Assembly: GCA_024663395.1 (NCBI GenBank)
Contig: JANFAH010000023.1
Location: forward strand, 620,001-684,000
Source: Pisolithus tinctorius
Lineage: Eukaryota; Basidiomycota; Agaricomycetes; Boletales; Pisolithaceae
Direction of reading: 5' to 3'
DNA length: 64,000 nucleotides
The position numbers were made by a program, and so were the translations under genes. The notes below the pieces were generated by a model, which did not search any database, was not told the DNA's origin, and worked only from the letters and a program-made list of their open reading frames with translations. The first letter of the stretch is position 1. Each line of letters opens with the position of its first letter. This document shows positions 1-12,991 of this stretch, one piece after another.

Positions 1-1422
1 GTAGTCAGCTTTATTTACGTTCCCACCCGTTTCGACTCATCTCATACAGATGTTAGGTTTGTAGATGAGTTGTGCCAGTTCCTGTAATAGATTATCTTGT
101 GGCACTACCTATGCCCGGCCAAGCTGTCAGCACCCCACTCGATAGCGTTGTTGATCATTCCTTTTTCTTGTAGATTAGGGTAAATGCGAAGGTGGCGAAA
201 GCTGTTTGTACACAGTAAGACTGCTTCTGACCGGCGTGATACCCGACTTGTAGTCAACGTGTGGACGGAACCACAGCCGTGTTCTGACTCTCTCCTTGCT
301 TCATCGTGAGAAGAGAAGCAGCTCGGTTGGCCGATGGGAGAATCTCAGTCCACGGATCTTCTTTTATCTTCTATGACGATTTTCAATACACACCTTGCGA
401 GCTATTCCCCCGACTCCGAAATATCTTCATCACTTGTTTCCATAGTAGGGGATAGACGGAATGCTCCTGATTCAACGTTTACGATACGAAAACGAAGGTA
501 TGTAGTGCGGAGATCGAGAAGCACAATGTGGCAATGGTGACGACAGTGCTGGAAATGACGCGTGGTCGTACGGAGTTGTGTCAAAATCACAATCAGTTTA
601 CGAAAGCATGACGAAAAAAATTATTCACAGCATCGATGTTACGAGTGACTTTGGTGTTCATACTGCCCGCAGATCAGGGAATACGGTGCGAGGGTCCGCA
701 GAGATGGATTGCCTCGAACTTTGTAGGTAACTTTGTAGGGGTAAAGCAACGCGAAACATAACTGACTCACTTCTCTTTGGTCATCATACACCATTCATTT
801 CCTCGTTCCTCGTTCTTGCCCCTTGCAGAGTTGCTTCGGAACTTCTCTGTGAGCCTCTGACGCACACATGCAGCAAGAAAGTCACTGGAACGCCAAATCT
901 ATTCAACCGTTCGTCCAAGATGGGCAACGGAGTCTCCCTTGATGGAAGAAGACACTAGAAACCTGATAGAGTCACAGGTTAATCTTGGGATGGATTTCCG
1001 TGGGGTAAAGGATCAAGGTTAGGATCGACAGGAAGACAACTTTCCTAGAGGTTCGGAGATGGGATCAATGTATGTATATCCAGACGGTATCAACCGGTGA
1101 GAGATGAATCTGGTCGCGTAGGAACAGTTCAATAAGATCCCAGGGGAGGAAGGAAGTTGGTAGTTCTTTAACTCGAGTCCTGCTAGGCCCGCGACTCAGT
1201 ATAGTGTGTCTGCAACGTGCCAGGCATATCTACAGAATTAGTAGCTAGGTATGCAGCAGTAAGTTTAAATTCTTGCCGTCAAAAAAACATCGAGTAGCCA
1301 TAATCACACCCGCGCGAAAAACGGGATACGTACCGGTGCCAGCAGGACAAGTACTCACCTGATACACTGCATTCGCTTCGGCGACAAAGATAAGACTTGA
1401 CGATACCGCCAGCCTGGCGGTC
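1..1422. other. no recognisable gene
   Basis: Only short open frames are present and none shows a family motif or a convincing chain of splice sites. No RNA gene was recognised. Confidence 0.5.
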
Positions 1423-2015
1423 CTACTCACATGAGATAGTGTTACGTGTTGGCTCGTTACATATGATGGCGGCCTTTACGACTCTGACCCCTTTGTCCTA
1501 ATTGTTTTGTATCCTCCTCCAAGGCGGGGGTTTGTTTCCATGTTTGTGTGTATCATTGAAGTACACTCTGCTCCAGAAGCTTGGCCCAGCCCCTGCGAGT
1601 CCCTGTGAATTTGTTCCCGTGAAGCAGTGGGAGAGAGCCTCCGAGCAATGAACTGAGCTCTGGGGAAGCTATAGGCTGAAGTATGTAGTTGTTGATGTGC
1701 ACGACGCACGACCATGTCTTCGCCTTTCTGACTAAGCACTACGTAGCGTGGCTGTTCGCTACCTCCTGTCCCTAGGTCTCCCTACTACACCAAGTATAAA
1801 GTAAATACTTACCGCCAGTTGTACGGTACTGTACCATACCCCAGCTCTCTCGCTGGAGGAAGTTCACTCAATGCCCCATAGAAGGCTTCCGTGGCGTTCT
1901 GATCTTCTCGCCCTATGGTGCCCACGATCCGTACGTTATTACGTCTCCACCTATCTCGAAGAGACTCCAATTCGGTGGCGTTGTGCTGTGCACTTCTTCC
2001 TGGAAACCTGAACAT
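1423..2015 (-). CDS. hypothetical protein, three exons
   Basis: I do not recognise the product. A minus-strand ATG at 2015 opens a frame that runs to a consensus GTAAGT donor at 1812. It joins in phase with exon 1565-1727 (acceptor after CTTAGTCAG) and exon 1423-1497 (acceptor after CAATTAG), giving 146 residues and a TAG stop. All three junctions keep phase, which is the main support. The protein is Arg-rich near residues 15-30 and has no signal peptide or membrane segment that I can see. The last exon could instead splice onward, because a GTGAGT donor overlaps the stop. Chance assembly of short frames cannot be excluded. Confidence 0.35.
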
Positions 2016-2404
2016 CTGAGTATGTAGTCATATGGTCTGCTGTAGGACATCCATCAGACAGAGGTTGCCTGTCACGCTTCGGAACTCTCGGTCAGGAGGA
2101 AAGGTGAATGGGCGACCGTAAGATCCAGTACGTAGAAACTATTACATGTCGACTCGTAAAGGCGACCGCCGGGATACTGGGATATCTCAGGTGAATCGCC
2201 TACTCGATCCAATTGGGCTGTGCATAGTACGTGAGAAGTGAATCATAAAATTGCGTGTTGTACATATTCTAATGTATGGTTTGGGAGGGTCGGAAAAAAC
2301 GTCGGACACCGACTGGTGTCCTGCAGGTATCTAACGCAGCTTAGAACGCTACTATAGTCTTCTGTGCGATAAAAGTCGCAGCTTGACGTGAAATCTAGCA
2401 CACT

Positions 2405-4631
2405 TTACTCGTTCTGTTTCCACAAGGATGGCGAAATTGGCGGGATGGCCACCGAGGAGGCAGAAATTGAAAAGTCGCAGGAACGCGAGGAGAGAGCACT
2501 ACTAGGGGTCGCAGGATAAGGAAGATAGGGTAAAGCGAACGTTGGCGATTCCACCGGCGTGCCCGTATTCAGGGCACTATGTGAAGAGGTCATCGAAGGA
2601 AACTGAAGGGAAAGTCGCGTAACCCCGTTCTTCCGGCGCGGATACCCCAAGTGCTTCTCTCTGAGGTGTCTCAGTATGCTCTCCCTCTTCATTCTGTTTC
2701 CCGGACGACACCAACGACACTCGATTATGGCATCGAATGCCATGTCCTTGATGTCGTGGACGGCAGCGATATGGCGTACTAGATTGTTGTACGTAACAGG
2801 CATGTCACATATCTTTCCGCCGTTGTCCCGCCAGCCGCAGCGTTTGGGTGCTGTCGGAAGGCTCGTCGAGGACCCAGTGGAACGGTCAGTTCTTGGTGAC
2901 TCCTTAGGCACAGAAAGGTTCCCGATGCTGTGTGTTGGTTGCAGCTTATGAGGCAGTGACCGAGAGGCATCCGAAAGCGACCATGATGGTGCCACCGAGT
3001 AGGCGGCGTTGTTGGAATTGTGATCAATTCCATCCATCCTTTCACGATTATCCCCTCCGCCAGGCCGGAGCATGGGACGATCAAGTGAGATGGGTATTGT
3101 CCCCGCGTTCACCATGGTTCCATCAGCGACGTTTGATGCGATTGGGGGACATGTGGATGTTGGAATGCCCCCAGCAAGCGCGTGTCCACATGGTTGCAGG
3201 GAAGGTGGCGGAGCCATGTTTGACGGCGGACATACGCTCGAGTCGAAAAAGGTTCGCGTGTTCCAGCAGCCGCGGGGTCCTCCGACAATTCCGAGGTTAC
3301 TAGAGTTCGCATGACCATCTTCCGCAGCCCACCTAGGCGTGCCAATGAACTGGACGGCATCAGCAGCAGCGAGGGAATGGGTGGCGTGTGGCGGCGGTTT
3401 AAAGGGCGGAACCTTAACTCAATTTACTAAGTAGCCCAACACGATGGTTGCCAAAGTCAAGCATACCATCAAAGACCCCCCGTTTTCATCAACGAGATGG
3501 GTCGAGTGTGAAGTAACGGGATTGCCATGTTCTACATATTGAATATTCCAAACCGGATTCATCTGATTGAGGGTGTGAGCTTGGTTGTGTGGGGGTGGAC
3601 GCGCATCAGGAGGCTGTTGTACGGGAGGAAACCCTACGTAAGTACTTTTCGGGTGCCGCTGGCCAAAATTGAACACACCATGGTCGCCTCAGCGCATTTA
3701 GTATCGTCAGAGACATATAATGTGTACGGAGTATACTGGGATTACGATAAGCATCACAGTTGGATACCTGCTAAAGCCAAGCCTACCATCAAAGACCCCT
3801 CGTTTTCATCAACGGGACGGGTCGAGTATGAAGCAGCGGGATTACCAAGTCCTACGTTTTGAACATTCCAAACCGGATCCATCTGGTTGAGGGTATGAGC
3901 CTGGTTGGGTGGGACGGAACGAGCATAAGGAGGCTGTTGTACGGAGGGAAACCCTGCGTAAGTACTCTTCGGTGCCGTTGGTCAAAGTTGAACGCACCAT
4001 GGTCGCCTCAGCGTATTTAGCATTGTCAGCGACATATAATGTGCGCAGAGCATACTGGGATTTGCGATAAGCATCATAGCTGAGAACCGAAATAACGATT
4101 TACATCACAAGTTCCGAATGTTCCAAAGGCGGGCGCGAGGGCTGAAGTCCGTGTCAAATGGCTCGGAAAATCCTGATGATACTAGCAATATCTTCAGAAC
4201 TTCCTTTAAAATGGACAAGATGGAGGGTCTGAAAACCTCGGATAAGATAATAGGAAGATTATGCCTGATGACAGGACATGTCAAAAAATTGGCACCCAAA
4301 CATGAAATGACACTTACGTCGACGGGGGGATGGTCCGGTCCTGGTGCAGTACATCTTCGCCATTCGAGTAGTCCCCGGGTTCTGCACCATACAGCATGTT
4401 GTTGGGATCGTACTCCTGTTGTAAGGAAGTCACATCCCAAGAGAGTGACGCCGGTGCGCAGTCAGACGCGAGATGCATGTCGGGTAGCTGTGTCGGGCAG
4501 GATGGACGACTGTGCATATCTGGTAGAGTGGATCGCGAGGGTTGCAATTGAACGGAAAGACAAGTAACGGATAAAAGGAGAGTGGTGTGGTGTGTAAGGA
4601 GTAATAAGATACATGAAACCTGCGGACTCAC
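2405..4631 (-). CDS. double zinc-finger protein ZF1 (upstream exon structure uncertain)
   Basis: The 3' exon (3217 to 2405, 270 residues if the ATG at 3217 is used) carries two closely spaced Cys/His fingers. Finger 1 is C-x9-C-x11-H-x4-H, with CGW at the first Cys and TYNN between the Cys and His pairs. Finger 2 is C-x2-C-x13-H-x4-H, with CRWC and HLREKH, followed by a GYPRRK basic tail. The flanks are Ser/Pro-rich and low in complexity, as in regulatory proteins. Upstream on the same strand are coding-like exons: a Pro/Gln-rich exon present twice in tandem (3456-4085) and an exon ending at the GTAAGT donor at 4317. DNA or RNA binding in the nucleus is inferred from the fingers only. The true start codon and the joins between exons are not determined. 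Confidence 0.5.
3456..4085. repeat. tandem duplication, two 320-bp units
   Basis: Positions 3456-3775 and 3776-4085 align end to end with a period of 320 bp and many substitutions. On the minus strand both units keep the same reading frame, with shared peptides such as NQAHTLNQM, PVWN and VDEN. Both have a donor at the same place (after GGSLM and EGSLM). This is therefore a duplicated exon with its flanking intron inside ZF1, and it still reads as protein in both copies. Confidence 0.8.
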
Positions 4632-5575
4632 GAAGGTACAGCGTACCCCGTATTTAATGCGTTCGAGTGTGTGGCAGTGCGGTGCGCGATGCTAGACCAG
4701 AAGTATTCTCGAAAGAACGCCCTGAAAGCTGATCTTCTGGAATTGGTAAGATCAGACCCCAAACACACCGACCCAGGCGATCTGGCCGTATGGTGATAGG
4801 ACCGCGTGGCAGCGTCCGTGTTCAAATATATTAACATGGTATTTGCAGAAGTAAACGCTGGCTGAGGTCTCCCAGTGGTAAGCGAATTGCTTGCACCTCG
4901 ACAGGTTCCCCATGCGGCACCAAATAGGTGCGTAAATAATTCCGGAGCAACGGAATGCTGTGAGGCCCCGAAGCCAATAGAGCTGTAAGCCTGCTGTTCC
5001 CGGTATCCCCATAATAGGAACTGGTACTAAGGCAACATTAACTCTGTGGTATCGAATGCAAGTAGTCATTCTCGGCGGGGCACAAATCGTTGACGTTTGC
5101 TGTAGGCAAGTACCCCGTGGCTCTGAAAACTGATGAGAATATCCGAACGTGACACTGGAAGTAAAAACTACGTGATATGAGTGACACTAACCATCTTATG
5201 TAAAGCCATCCATGCAACAGTATAGTGAGAGCCGCAAAGTGGCGCGGTCACGAGTTGAAGTGTCTGATTGGGACCCAATATTTTAGCCGAAACCGAACGA
5301 TTGGATTTTCTATTTATTTGTGGGTGTATGATGACCAGTAGTGGCGAATCAGAGGAATGCATGACCATAGTTATAGAATGGAATAGAAGCAGCTCGTATA
5401 GAAGGATGAGCAACGATCACGATCACGAAGAAATGATTGAAGTAGCGCAGCTAATAGGACCTGTATTCGCACTGTACGTAAGACCTGTCTGCGGCCAGAA
5501 CAAAATGTCTATTAAATTTGTCAAGCACGCAATAAGTATAGATAGACCTTACCAGAATACAGCAATTGTTGGGTT

Positions 5576-6284
5576 CTACGAGGAATCTCGCTTTGAGCGA
5601 CGGAATCCAAGATGTTTCTCTCGGAAATGCCTTAAGATGGACTTCCGCTTCATGCCCTTGCCACAAGCACCGCAGGTGACGAGTTTGTTACTTGCCATGT
5701 CAGCGATTCCGTGGACATCGGCCAGATGGCGCTCGCAGTGCCAACCCACGAGTTCGCCGCACATACCCCCCTGATTGGATTTCCACTCACAAGGCTTCCG
5801 GTCGGGCTGTGATGTTACTTGTGGAGACCCCAGGGTTGCGGTGTTTGTCAACTGGATTGGGACGGGGTGCGTCTGTGAAACTTCCAAAGCAGAGCCTGCT
5901 GTATCGGGTGTGACGGGGAAACCAATTGAAGTGGCGACGGCGCAAGCATCCCGGCTGAAGGGTCCCAAGTCTCCTTCGGCACCAGCGAGGTGTCCGGCAG
6001 GAACGCCGACTTCAGTGGCTTGAACGGACATTACAGCGGGGATGGATTGCGCAGGCTATCAGACAACATGAAAATTACGAGAGGTCACTCTTATGGTATC
6101 AAGTCGAACTTACGATGTGAGATCCGGAGTTTGGGTAGTAGTATTGGGATGTGTCGTAGTCGTTTGCTGCACTTTGCACACAATCCGAGTAGCCGAAAAT
6201 GCCAGCGGTGTTCGGGTAATCCATATGAAACGTTGGCAGACGAGACAAAGCTGGCATGGCCGATGCACACGATTGCTGGAACAT
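5576..6284 (-). CDS. double zinc-finger protein ZF2 (3' part; start uncertain)
   Basis: The exon from about 6031 down to 5576 contains a two-finger module homologous to ZF1. Finger 1 is C-x9-C-x10-H-x4-H (starting CEWK, GGMC, then HLADVH). Finger 2 is C-x2-C-x11-H-x4-H (CGAC, then HFREKH), followed by LGFRRSKR. An upstream minus-strand exon rich in Tyr and Ser (about 6284-6112) ends at a GTAAGT donor and probably belongs to the same gene. The fingers lie at the C-terminus, as in ZF3. ZF1 and ZF2 are head-to-tail neighbours, so a local tandem duplication is likely. Molecular function is unknown. Confidence 0.5.
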
Positions 6285-6638
6285 GGTAATAAGCGTAAGC
6301 TGGCTGCATGGAAGATAAATAAAAGTAGTCTCCGTACCTCGGCATGATCATCATACCAGCTAGTATCACTGGTACAGAACATGACAGTGAGAGGCAGGAC
6401 ATTGCAGAGTCGACGTGAAGCCTACTCTGATAGCAAAGAGATTGCTTGTTCTCCCAGAAAAGGTTCGTCTGGGAAGAAACAGCAATTGTTGTCCGGATCG
6501 TAAAGATAATATGCAGACGCATCGGACGCCGCCTCCTGGACGGGGACGAGGGTCGAAAACTCGGGCTGAGGAAACGGGAGCATGGTTTTGAAGGTGACGG
6601 TGGATTGAAAACAACGAGGTGGTGGTAGGGAGACCTTG

Positions 6639-7488
6639 GGAGGGCTCCAATATATATGGAGGCTTCAAATTCTCTAGAATATGGACCGTGGAAGGCCCTC
6701 CAAGTATCCTAAGTGGAAGTACGGTGACATCGTTCACAGTCGAATACCTCCTGGCTTGGAGGTCAGACAGGGACATGAATTGGCTAGAAAGGGCTTGATG
6801 TGAGGCTGTTGGGAGGGCTGCCATACATATGGAGGGCATGCATCCTTCGGCATATCGACTTGGAGGGCAGCTCGGGTATCTATAACGGCTATGTGATGGC
6901 GTCGTTCTGATTGAATGGAGGGCAGCCAAGGATACGAGCTGGCGAGAAAAGTAGTGGAATCCTGAGTTGAAAGTGTTAAAAAAAAGTTTAACGCCAAGTC
7001 TTATGAACCTCCGGTGGCATTGACTTACTTCCAGAAATCCGTCAGTGCGCCACTTGTACACCCCGTGATTGTAATCAGGGGAGGCCTTAAATCCCAATTG
7101 ATCACCGAACCTCCTCCGATTCAACGAACAGGTTTCTACTCTTGGCCACAACCTCGTCTGAGGGTAGTCTGGTAGCAGACAACTATTGGGAAGCGAGGCA
7201 GGCAAGGAGCGATCGTTTGCAAGGATATTATCCTTACAGCAAATACACAGGGACTTGCTGAGGAGACCCCCCGGGGGGGTATGTCCATTGGTAATGGTAG
7301 CCCTCCAACACTGCACTGGTGGTCTGTGGCAGTGATGAGCTCAAAACGTCCGATAGAGTATACCGATCTGGAACTTTGGGTAGTTTTCGCCTTTTCAGTT
7401 AGCCTATCGTCGCAATGGGTCAATCAAGGCGGAGATCCACCGCAGGGGACCGTACTTATTATGCTCACGTGACTGCCTACAGCCCTCC
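6639..7488. repeat. cluster of dispersed GGAGGGC motifs
   Basis: GGAGGGC or its complement occurs eight times: 6639, 6695, 6812, 6831, 6862, 6917, 7300 and 7482. It occurs twice more at 14239 and 14274. No spacing rule is visible. The segment also carries a long minus-strand open frame (7316-6366) without family features. The motif could be a binding site or a biased coding remnant. Confidence 0.4.
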
Positions 7489-7883
7489 AACCCTGCAACC
7501 TACAAATAACAGCACACGGGATAATGCTAAATCCCAAGTATTAGCAAGCGACTGCTTGTTATTGCGCAGATAGGCGCAGAGTGCGAGGTAGCGGCAAGGG
7601 TTTTGACGTGGGGGGAGTGGGCTGCTTATCGGTTGCCATTCGCCAGATATATGTTAGGCATGGCGTCTATCGGCTGAGAGCCTGCCAACAGACGCTCGGG
7701 GGGAAGCGAGCAACCCGACTTGCTTCGATTTTGTTCGATCTTGTGCAGCGGCAGGCAATACAGGCCGTGCCAGCGACAGCAGCAAGGAAGGACACTGCTT
7801 GGTGGAGTCGTGCGCCGTCATACCAAAGAATGACCTGGAAGTGGCTGTTTTCTGACACAAAATCCGAGAGCCAGAATGAATCT

Positions 7884-8012
7884 ATGGCATGCTAACGAAG
7901 AAGTTACGCTGAGTGCCATGTCAGTACAAGGTCGGGGAATATTGAACCATGGAATACTAACGAAGAAGTGACAACTGGATGCCATGTCAGTATAAGTGAC
8001 CGGGAAAGCGTC
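7884..8012. repeat. 65-bp tandem duplication upstream of BCP1
   Basis: Two adjacent copies (7884-7948 and 7949-8012) share the cores CTAACGAAGAAGT and TGCCATGTCAGTA. They lie about 220 bp upstream of the BCP1 start codon, so they may be a duplicated promoter element. Confidence 0.65.
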
Positions 8013-8227
8013 TCACCGGACAACGCTGTAACGGTGTACTTATACAACGGCGCCTCGCTGGCACATAGTAAGGGCGACGTGAGACATGTTCACGGCAGTA
8101 TCACCATCACGTGAGGTCATATCATTGATCAGGTTGGCCAAATGATGGGCCACACATCCGAAAAGAGCTGCTGTGAGTCTGCTGTGTCAACGTGCAACAC
8201 AGTGCTGTATTTTTCCATTGGTGTATC

Positions 8228-9342
8228 ATGTCAAAGCGCAAACAAAATCCCGATGCAGACGCAGATTACGATAGTTCTGATGAAGAGGTATGTTTTTTAT
8301 TCGCTTGCAATACCGACCATCTTCGCTGATACCACTACTTCAGTAGACACCCGCTTTTGTCGACGTTGACTTTGATTTCTTCAATTTGAACGCTGAGGTC
8401 GATTACCATGCTATCAACCGGTTATTGATTCAACTATTTGGCGCCGACGCCGAAGGCTTGCAGACAGGAAGGCTGGCAGACTTGATCTTGTCTGCAGCGG
8501 ACTCGGGCGTCGGGAGCACCATCAAAACAGACGGCGAAGAGAGCGATCCGTGTGCTCTTCTTACCGTCTTGAGCTGCGATGCACACCGAGTACGACTACT
8601 TCCTGTGTTTACTTTCTCGGCGCTCGCTGATGGACAATACGAACACAGGATAATCCTGCTGTGAAGGCTCTCATAGAGTACATGCTGTCAAAGATATCAG
8701 CGGATCTTTCCTTCCACAGCACGCTGTCATCGCTGCTGGCACCAAAAACACAGGTTCAAAATCAGGCCCAAGCGCACCTAGGACTTGTCTTGAGTGAACG
8801 CTTGATCAACATGCCGGTGCAGGTCGTTCCACCCATGTATCGTATGCTCGTCGACGAATTACAGGACGCAGTTGCAGATGTAAGTCTTTTCACACTTTCA
8901 TTCGATCAGGTCATATTAATTCTAAATGCTGTGTAGGGTGATCCTTATAATTTTACACACTACTTGTTTATATCCCGTGTGTATCGCCTGACACCCGAGG
9001 AAGAGGAGGCGATGGCTTCTGCACAGAGGAATTCGAAGCGGTACAAGTCGGCGGGAAGTTCTGAATTGGGAAGGAGCAGAGATGGTGTGTATGGATTCCA
9101 TCCAGAGGATGAGGAAATAATGAAGGTTTGTACTTTCATTCGTTCGACACGTTACAATGATCTCATGCGAAGTGCAGTTCTCCGAACACGTGTTGACATA
9201 CTCATATACCAATGCGCCGGCACGCGATGCGGAGAGTATTGGCCTGGATGTTGGTGGACGGGCAATGCTGGTTCCTGCAGATCGGTTTGAAGCACTAGTC
9301 CGCACTATTGGAGAGGTATTTTCTGCACCCGGTTCAACCTAA
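8228..9342 (+). CDS. BCP1: BCP1/BCCIP-family nuclear chaperone
   Basis: Five exons, all joined in phase 0 (8228-8287, 8347-8589, 8649-8879, 8937-9125, 9178-9342), encode 295 residues, the normal length for fungal Bcp1. The N-terminus is the typical basic then acidic leader (MSKRK, then SSDEE). It is followed by VDVDFDFF and the conserved stretch around INRLLIQLFGADA. Yeast Bcp1 is a nuclear protein needed for export of Mss4 and for chaperoning ribosomal protein Rpl23; the animal homologue BCCIP binds BRCA2 and p21. The function here is inferred from the family. The start codon is the only ATG that supplies the acidic leader. VPS35 follows 190 bp downstream on the same strand. Confidence 0.9.
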
Positions 9343-9532
9343 GGTACTTCGGAGGCTTCTTTCAATAGGCAAATGAAAAAAACTTGTTGGCCCGGAGTAC
9401 TTGACGGAGTCCTGTGTAGCACAGCATTACATAATCGGCAAATTGTTAAGGGTCCTACTGACAGACCCAAGTGACGAGTAGCCATCGGCGCTGTGGAGAC
9501 TTGCTCACCGTTGGGGTTCGTCGCGACTCAGA

Positions 9533-12500
9533 ATGGCGACCACGCCGACGACGCAGGTTCCTGAAGAGGGAAAGCTCCTTAGTGAAAGTCTCAGCACCGT
9601 CAAGTTGCAGGCGGCTCAGATGAGGAGGCATCTGGTGCGTATGCGCAGTCCTCGGTTACTTCTCCCCCGCAGCGTTTATCGTCTTGCTACTGGATAGTGT
9701 TAACTCTAGTCAACAGGATAATGACGACATCATGGATGCATTGAAGAGTGCCAGCCTAATGCTTGCCGAGCTGCGAACCTCGTCCCTCTCTCCAAAGCAA
9801 TATTATGAACTCTGTAGGTGTTGTCCGTGCCGTATCTGGTCGACCTAACCTCCTTGCAATGCAGATATGGCTGTCTTTGATTCTCTTCGTCATCTCTCAA
9901 ACTATCTATACGATGCACACACCCAAGGCCGACATCATCTCGCTGACCTGTACGAGTTGGTTCAATACGCCGGCAATATAGTACCTCGGCTCTATCTCAT
10001 GATTACCGTCGGCTCCGTTTACATGTCTATCCCCGAAGCACCTGTTAAGGAGATCATGAAGGACATGATAGAAATGTGCAGAGGCGTATTAAACCCGGTC
10101 AGAGGGCTCTTTCTCAGGCACTATCTCAGTGGTCAGACGAGGGGTTACCTTCCAGTCGGGGATGACCAGGGGTATGTGCGAGTCGTTGTCAATTGCGTAT
10201 TGCTTTAGTCAGACCTGCTGACAGTGCGAGTTCTGCGTCAGACCCTGTGGAAATTTGCAAGATTCCATATCCTTCGTCCTCACGAATTTCATCGAAATGA
10301 ACAAGCTATGGGTCCGGCTTCAGCATCAAGGTCATTCCCGAGATCGCGAGAAGCGTGAAATGGAACGACGCGATTTGCGAATACTCGTCGGAACGAATCT
10401 TGTTCGCTTATCTCAGCTCGATGGTGTGGACCTTGACATGTACCAAAGATCCATTCTTCCCGCTATTCTGGAACAAGTGGTCAACTGCAAGGATGTCATC
10501 GCCCAGGAGTATCTGATGGAGGTCGTCATACAGGTGCAGTAGAATAACGATAATTTTATCTTGAGATTAGCTCACTGGACTGCCCGCGTGCTATGCGAAA
10601 CCTTTTTGGTCGTTGTTTCACAGGTCTTCACAGACGAGTTCCACCTGCATTCACTCGGTCCTTTCCTATCAGCGACTGCTCAGCTTCATCCAAAGGTGAA
10701 CATCAAGTTGATAGTGATTGCTCTCATCGATCGTCTTGCCGCCTATGCTGCACGTGAAGCGGAGAATGAAGATCCTGAGGAAACTAAGAGGCAGGAAGAA
10801 GCTGCTGCACGACGACTTGCGGAGAAGGTCAGAGTAGCACGCGAGCAGGCAAGTGCACCTCGGGTAGAACAAGTGTCGCAGGACGGTGCAGATACCTGGC
10901 AAGACCATGCCGTTCAGGCTGCAAAAGAAGATGCGGTGAATAGTGTAGTGGGCGAGAAGATGAATGGCATGCCCGATGAGAGTAAGGAAGGGAAGGGCAA
11001 GGACAAAGAGGGCGCTCCTGCGCACAAATTCAGGGGTATACCGGAAAACGTCCAATTGTTCGAAGTATTTTGGAAGCAGGTTGTCGAGCTTATCAAGGTA
11101 TGTGTGATTGCGTTAGATAAGGGTTTAAGCTAATCTCGTCATTAGGCAAGACCGGATCTTTCCATACAGGATATCACGGCGTTGTTCGTATCATTAACGA
11201 ACCTCTCGCTAAGTTGCTATCCCGACAGGCTGGAATACGTGGACCAAATTCTTGGCTTCACACACGAGAAGATCAACGAATTTTCAAAAAGGCATGGCTA
11301 CAGCCAAAATTTGACACCGCATAAACTTATATGCTCTTCCTAGCCCTGATCTTCACGCTCCTCAGACAGCTGCCAACCTTGCTGCTCTTCTCGTTGCTCC
11401 TATCAACTCCTACCAATCCGTTCTTACTCTGCTTGCTATCCCACGTTACGTTCCCCTCCTGACTCAACAGCTATTCTCTACTCGCCGTTCCATCGCGCAC
11501 TCCGTCGTTTCCAGCGTGCTCAAAAATGAGACACTCATCGAGACTCCGCGTGACGTAGATGGTGTGCTCGACTTGTGCCACGTATTGATCAAGGACCAGA
11601 ATGATGCAATGCCCGCACAGGGCCTTGGCGCAGTTAAAGAGGCACGACGACAGGGACCACAGTTCGCGGGGGGAGAGGATCTCGCTGAGGAGCAAGGTTG
11701 GGTCGCACGTATGGTGCATTTGTTCAGAGCCGAGTCGCTGGATACACAATTTGAGGTGGGTATATTCGATATGGACGGTGGGCAGTCGCTAACTTTGCTT
11801 GTGCAGTTGTTGCAGACAGCGCGTAGGCACTTCGAGGCAGGTGGCGAGCGGATGCGCTACACCTTCCCTGCTCTCATCACGTCGAGCATTAAGCTCTGTC
11901 GTCGGTATAAGAATCGGGAGCATCTGGTGAATGTCTTGATTTGATCATGAAAACCCCCGTTCTGACGCCTCCATCCACAGGAGGAGGACTGGCAATCCAA
12001 AGTAACGACGATCCTCAAATTCGTGCGACATTGTACTTCTATCCTTGCTACACAAGTCGATGCACCCGCGCTCGCGCTGCGACTCTTCCTGCTCGCTGCT
12101 CAAATTGCATCCGAGTGCGGACCCGAATTCGCTGATCTCGCGTACGATTTCTACGTGCAAGCCTTCTCGGTGTACGAGGACTCGATTTCGGAATCTCGTG
12201 CGCAGCTTGCAGCGATTACGCTTATCATCGGCACGTTACAGACGTCCCGAGTGTTCGAGGTGGACGCATACGATACATTGATAACGAAAGCTGCCTTGCA
12301 TGGTGCAAAGTTGTTGAAGAAACCGCATCAGGCTATCGCTGTTCATGCGGCTAGTCATCTATGGTGGCAGGAGCCGCCAGCAGAAGGCGACGGCGATGGT
12401 GAAGGTGACGGCGCGCGGACAGACGATGAAAAGAGCAGTAGTCCCAAGGAAAAGGAAGCCGGAGCGGTTAGACCTTCCTTTTCTATTGCGACCTTACCCT

Positions 12501-12991
12501 CTTAACCCGATCATTTGTGTTCAGTTCCCTCATCAAGACAGCAAGCGTGTACTTGAGTGTCTGCAGAAAGCGTTGCGTATAGCCAACTCCGCAACCGAGG
12601 AGATCGTGACGGTACAATTGTACTGCGAGACTCTAGACAAGTACCTGTACTACTTCGATCGCGGTGCACCCGCGGTATGTCTTACTCGAAAGGTTTTTCT
12701 TAAATCGCGCATTTTAGCTGACGCTTTTTTGTACAGATCGCTCCCAAGTATATCGTATCGCTCGTCGAACTCATTGCGTCCTCAATTGACGCGATCTCCT
12801 CACCTGCTTTCTCGACTTCATACCTGCACCCTTCGCAGAGAATCGAAGGCGTTGCCTCTCCCGAAGTGATAACGCGACACTTCCAGAATACGTTATCCTA
12901 TATTCATGCGAAGAAGACGTCCGAGAATCCGGGTCGGTACGACGAAGTTGAAATCGTTGGCGCGTTCCTGAAGATGGGCATCACGCGGTAG
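9533..12991 (+). CDS. VPS35: vacuolar protein sorting protein 35, retromer subunit
   Basis: Eleven exons give 946 residues, the usual fungal length. Exons: 9533-9634, 9717-9813, 9865-10171, 10242-10533, 10624-11097, 11146-11291, 11344-11755, 11807-11926, 11981-12466, 12525-12674, 12737-12991. The PRLYLM motif, which is required in Vps35 for Vps26 contact, is at residues 107-112. The helical core follows ([15 protein letters not shown], then [13 protein letters not shown]). A charged, poorly conserved linker rich in Glu, Lys and Arg lies in exon 5, and another (GDGDGEGDG) in exon 9. Vps35 is the cargo-binding scaffold of retromer, returning receptors from endosome to Golgi. The intron at 11292-11343 must use a GC donor, because no GT lies between the conserved exon-6 codons and the next in-frame stop. 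Confidence 0.95.

Noticed and set aside
6366..7316. 317-codon open frame on the minus strand
   Set aside because: No domain, odd composition, and it overlaps the GGAGGGC cluster and probable ZF2 upstream exons. Length alone is not enough.
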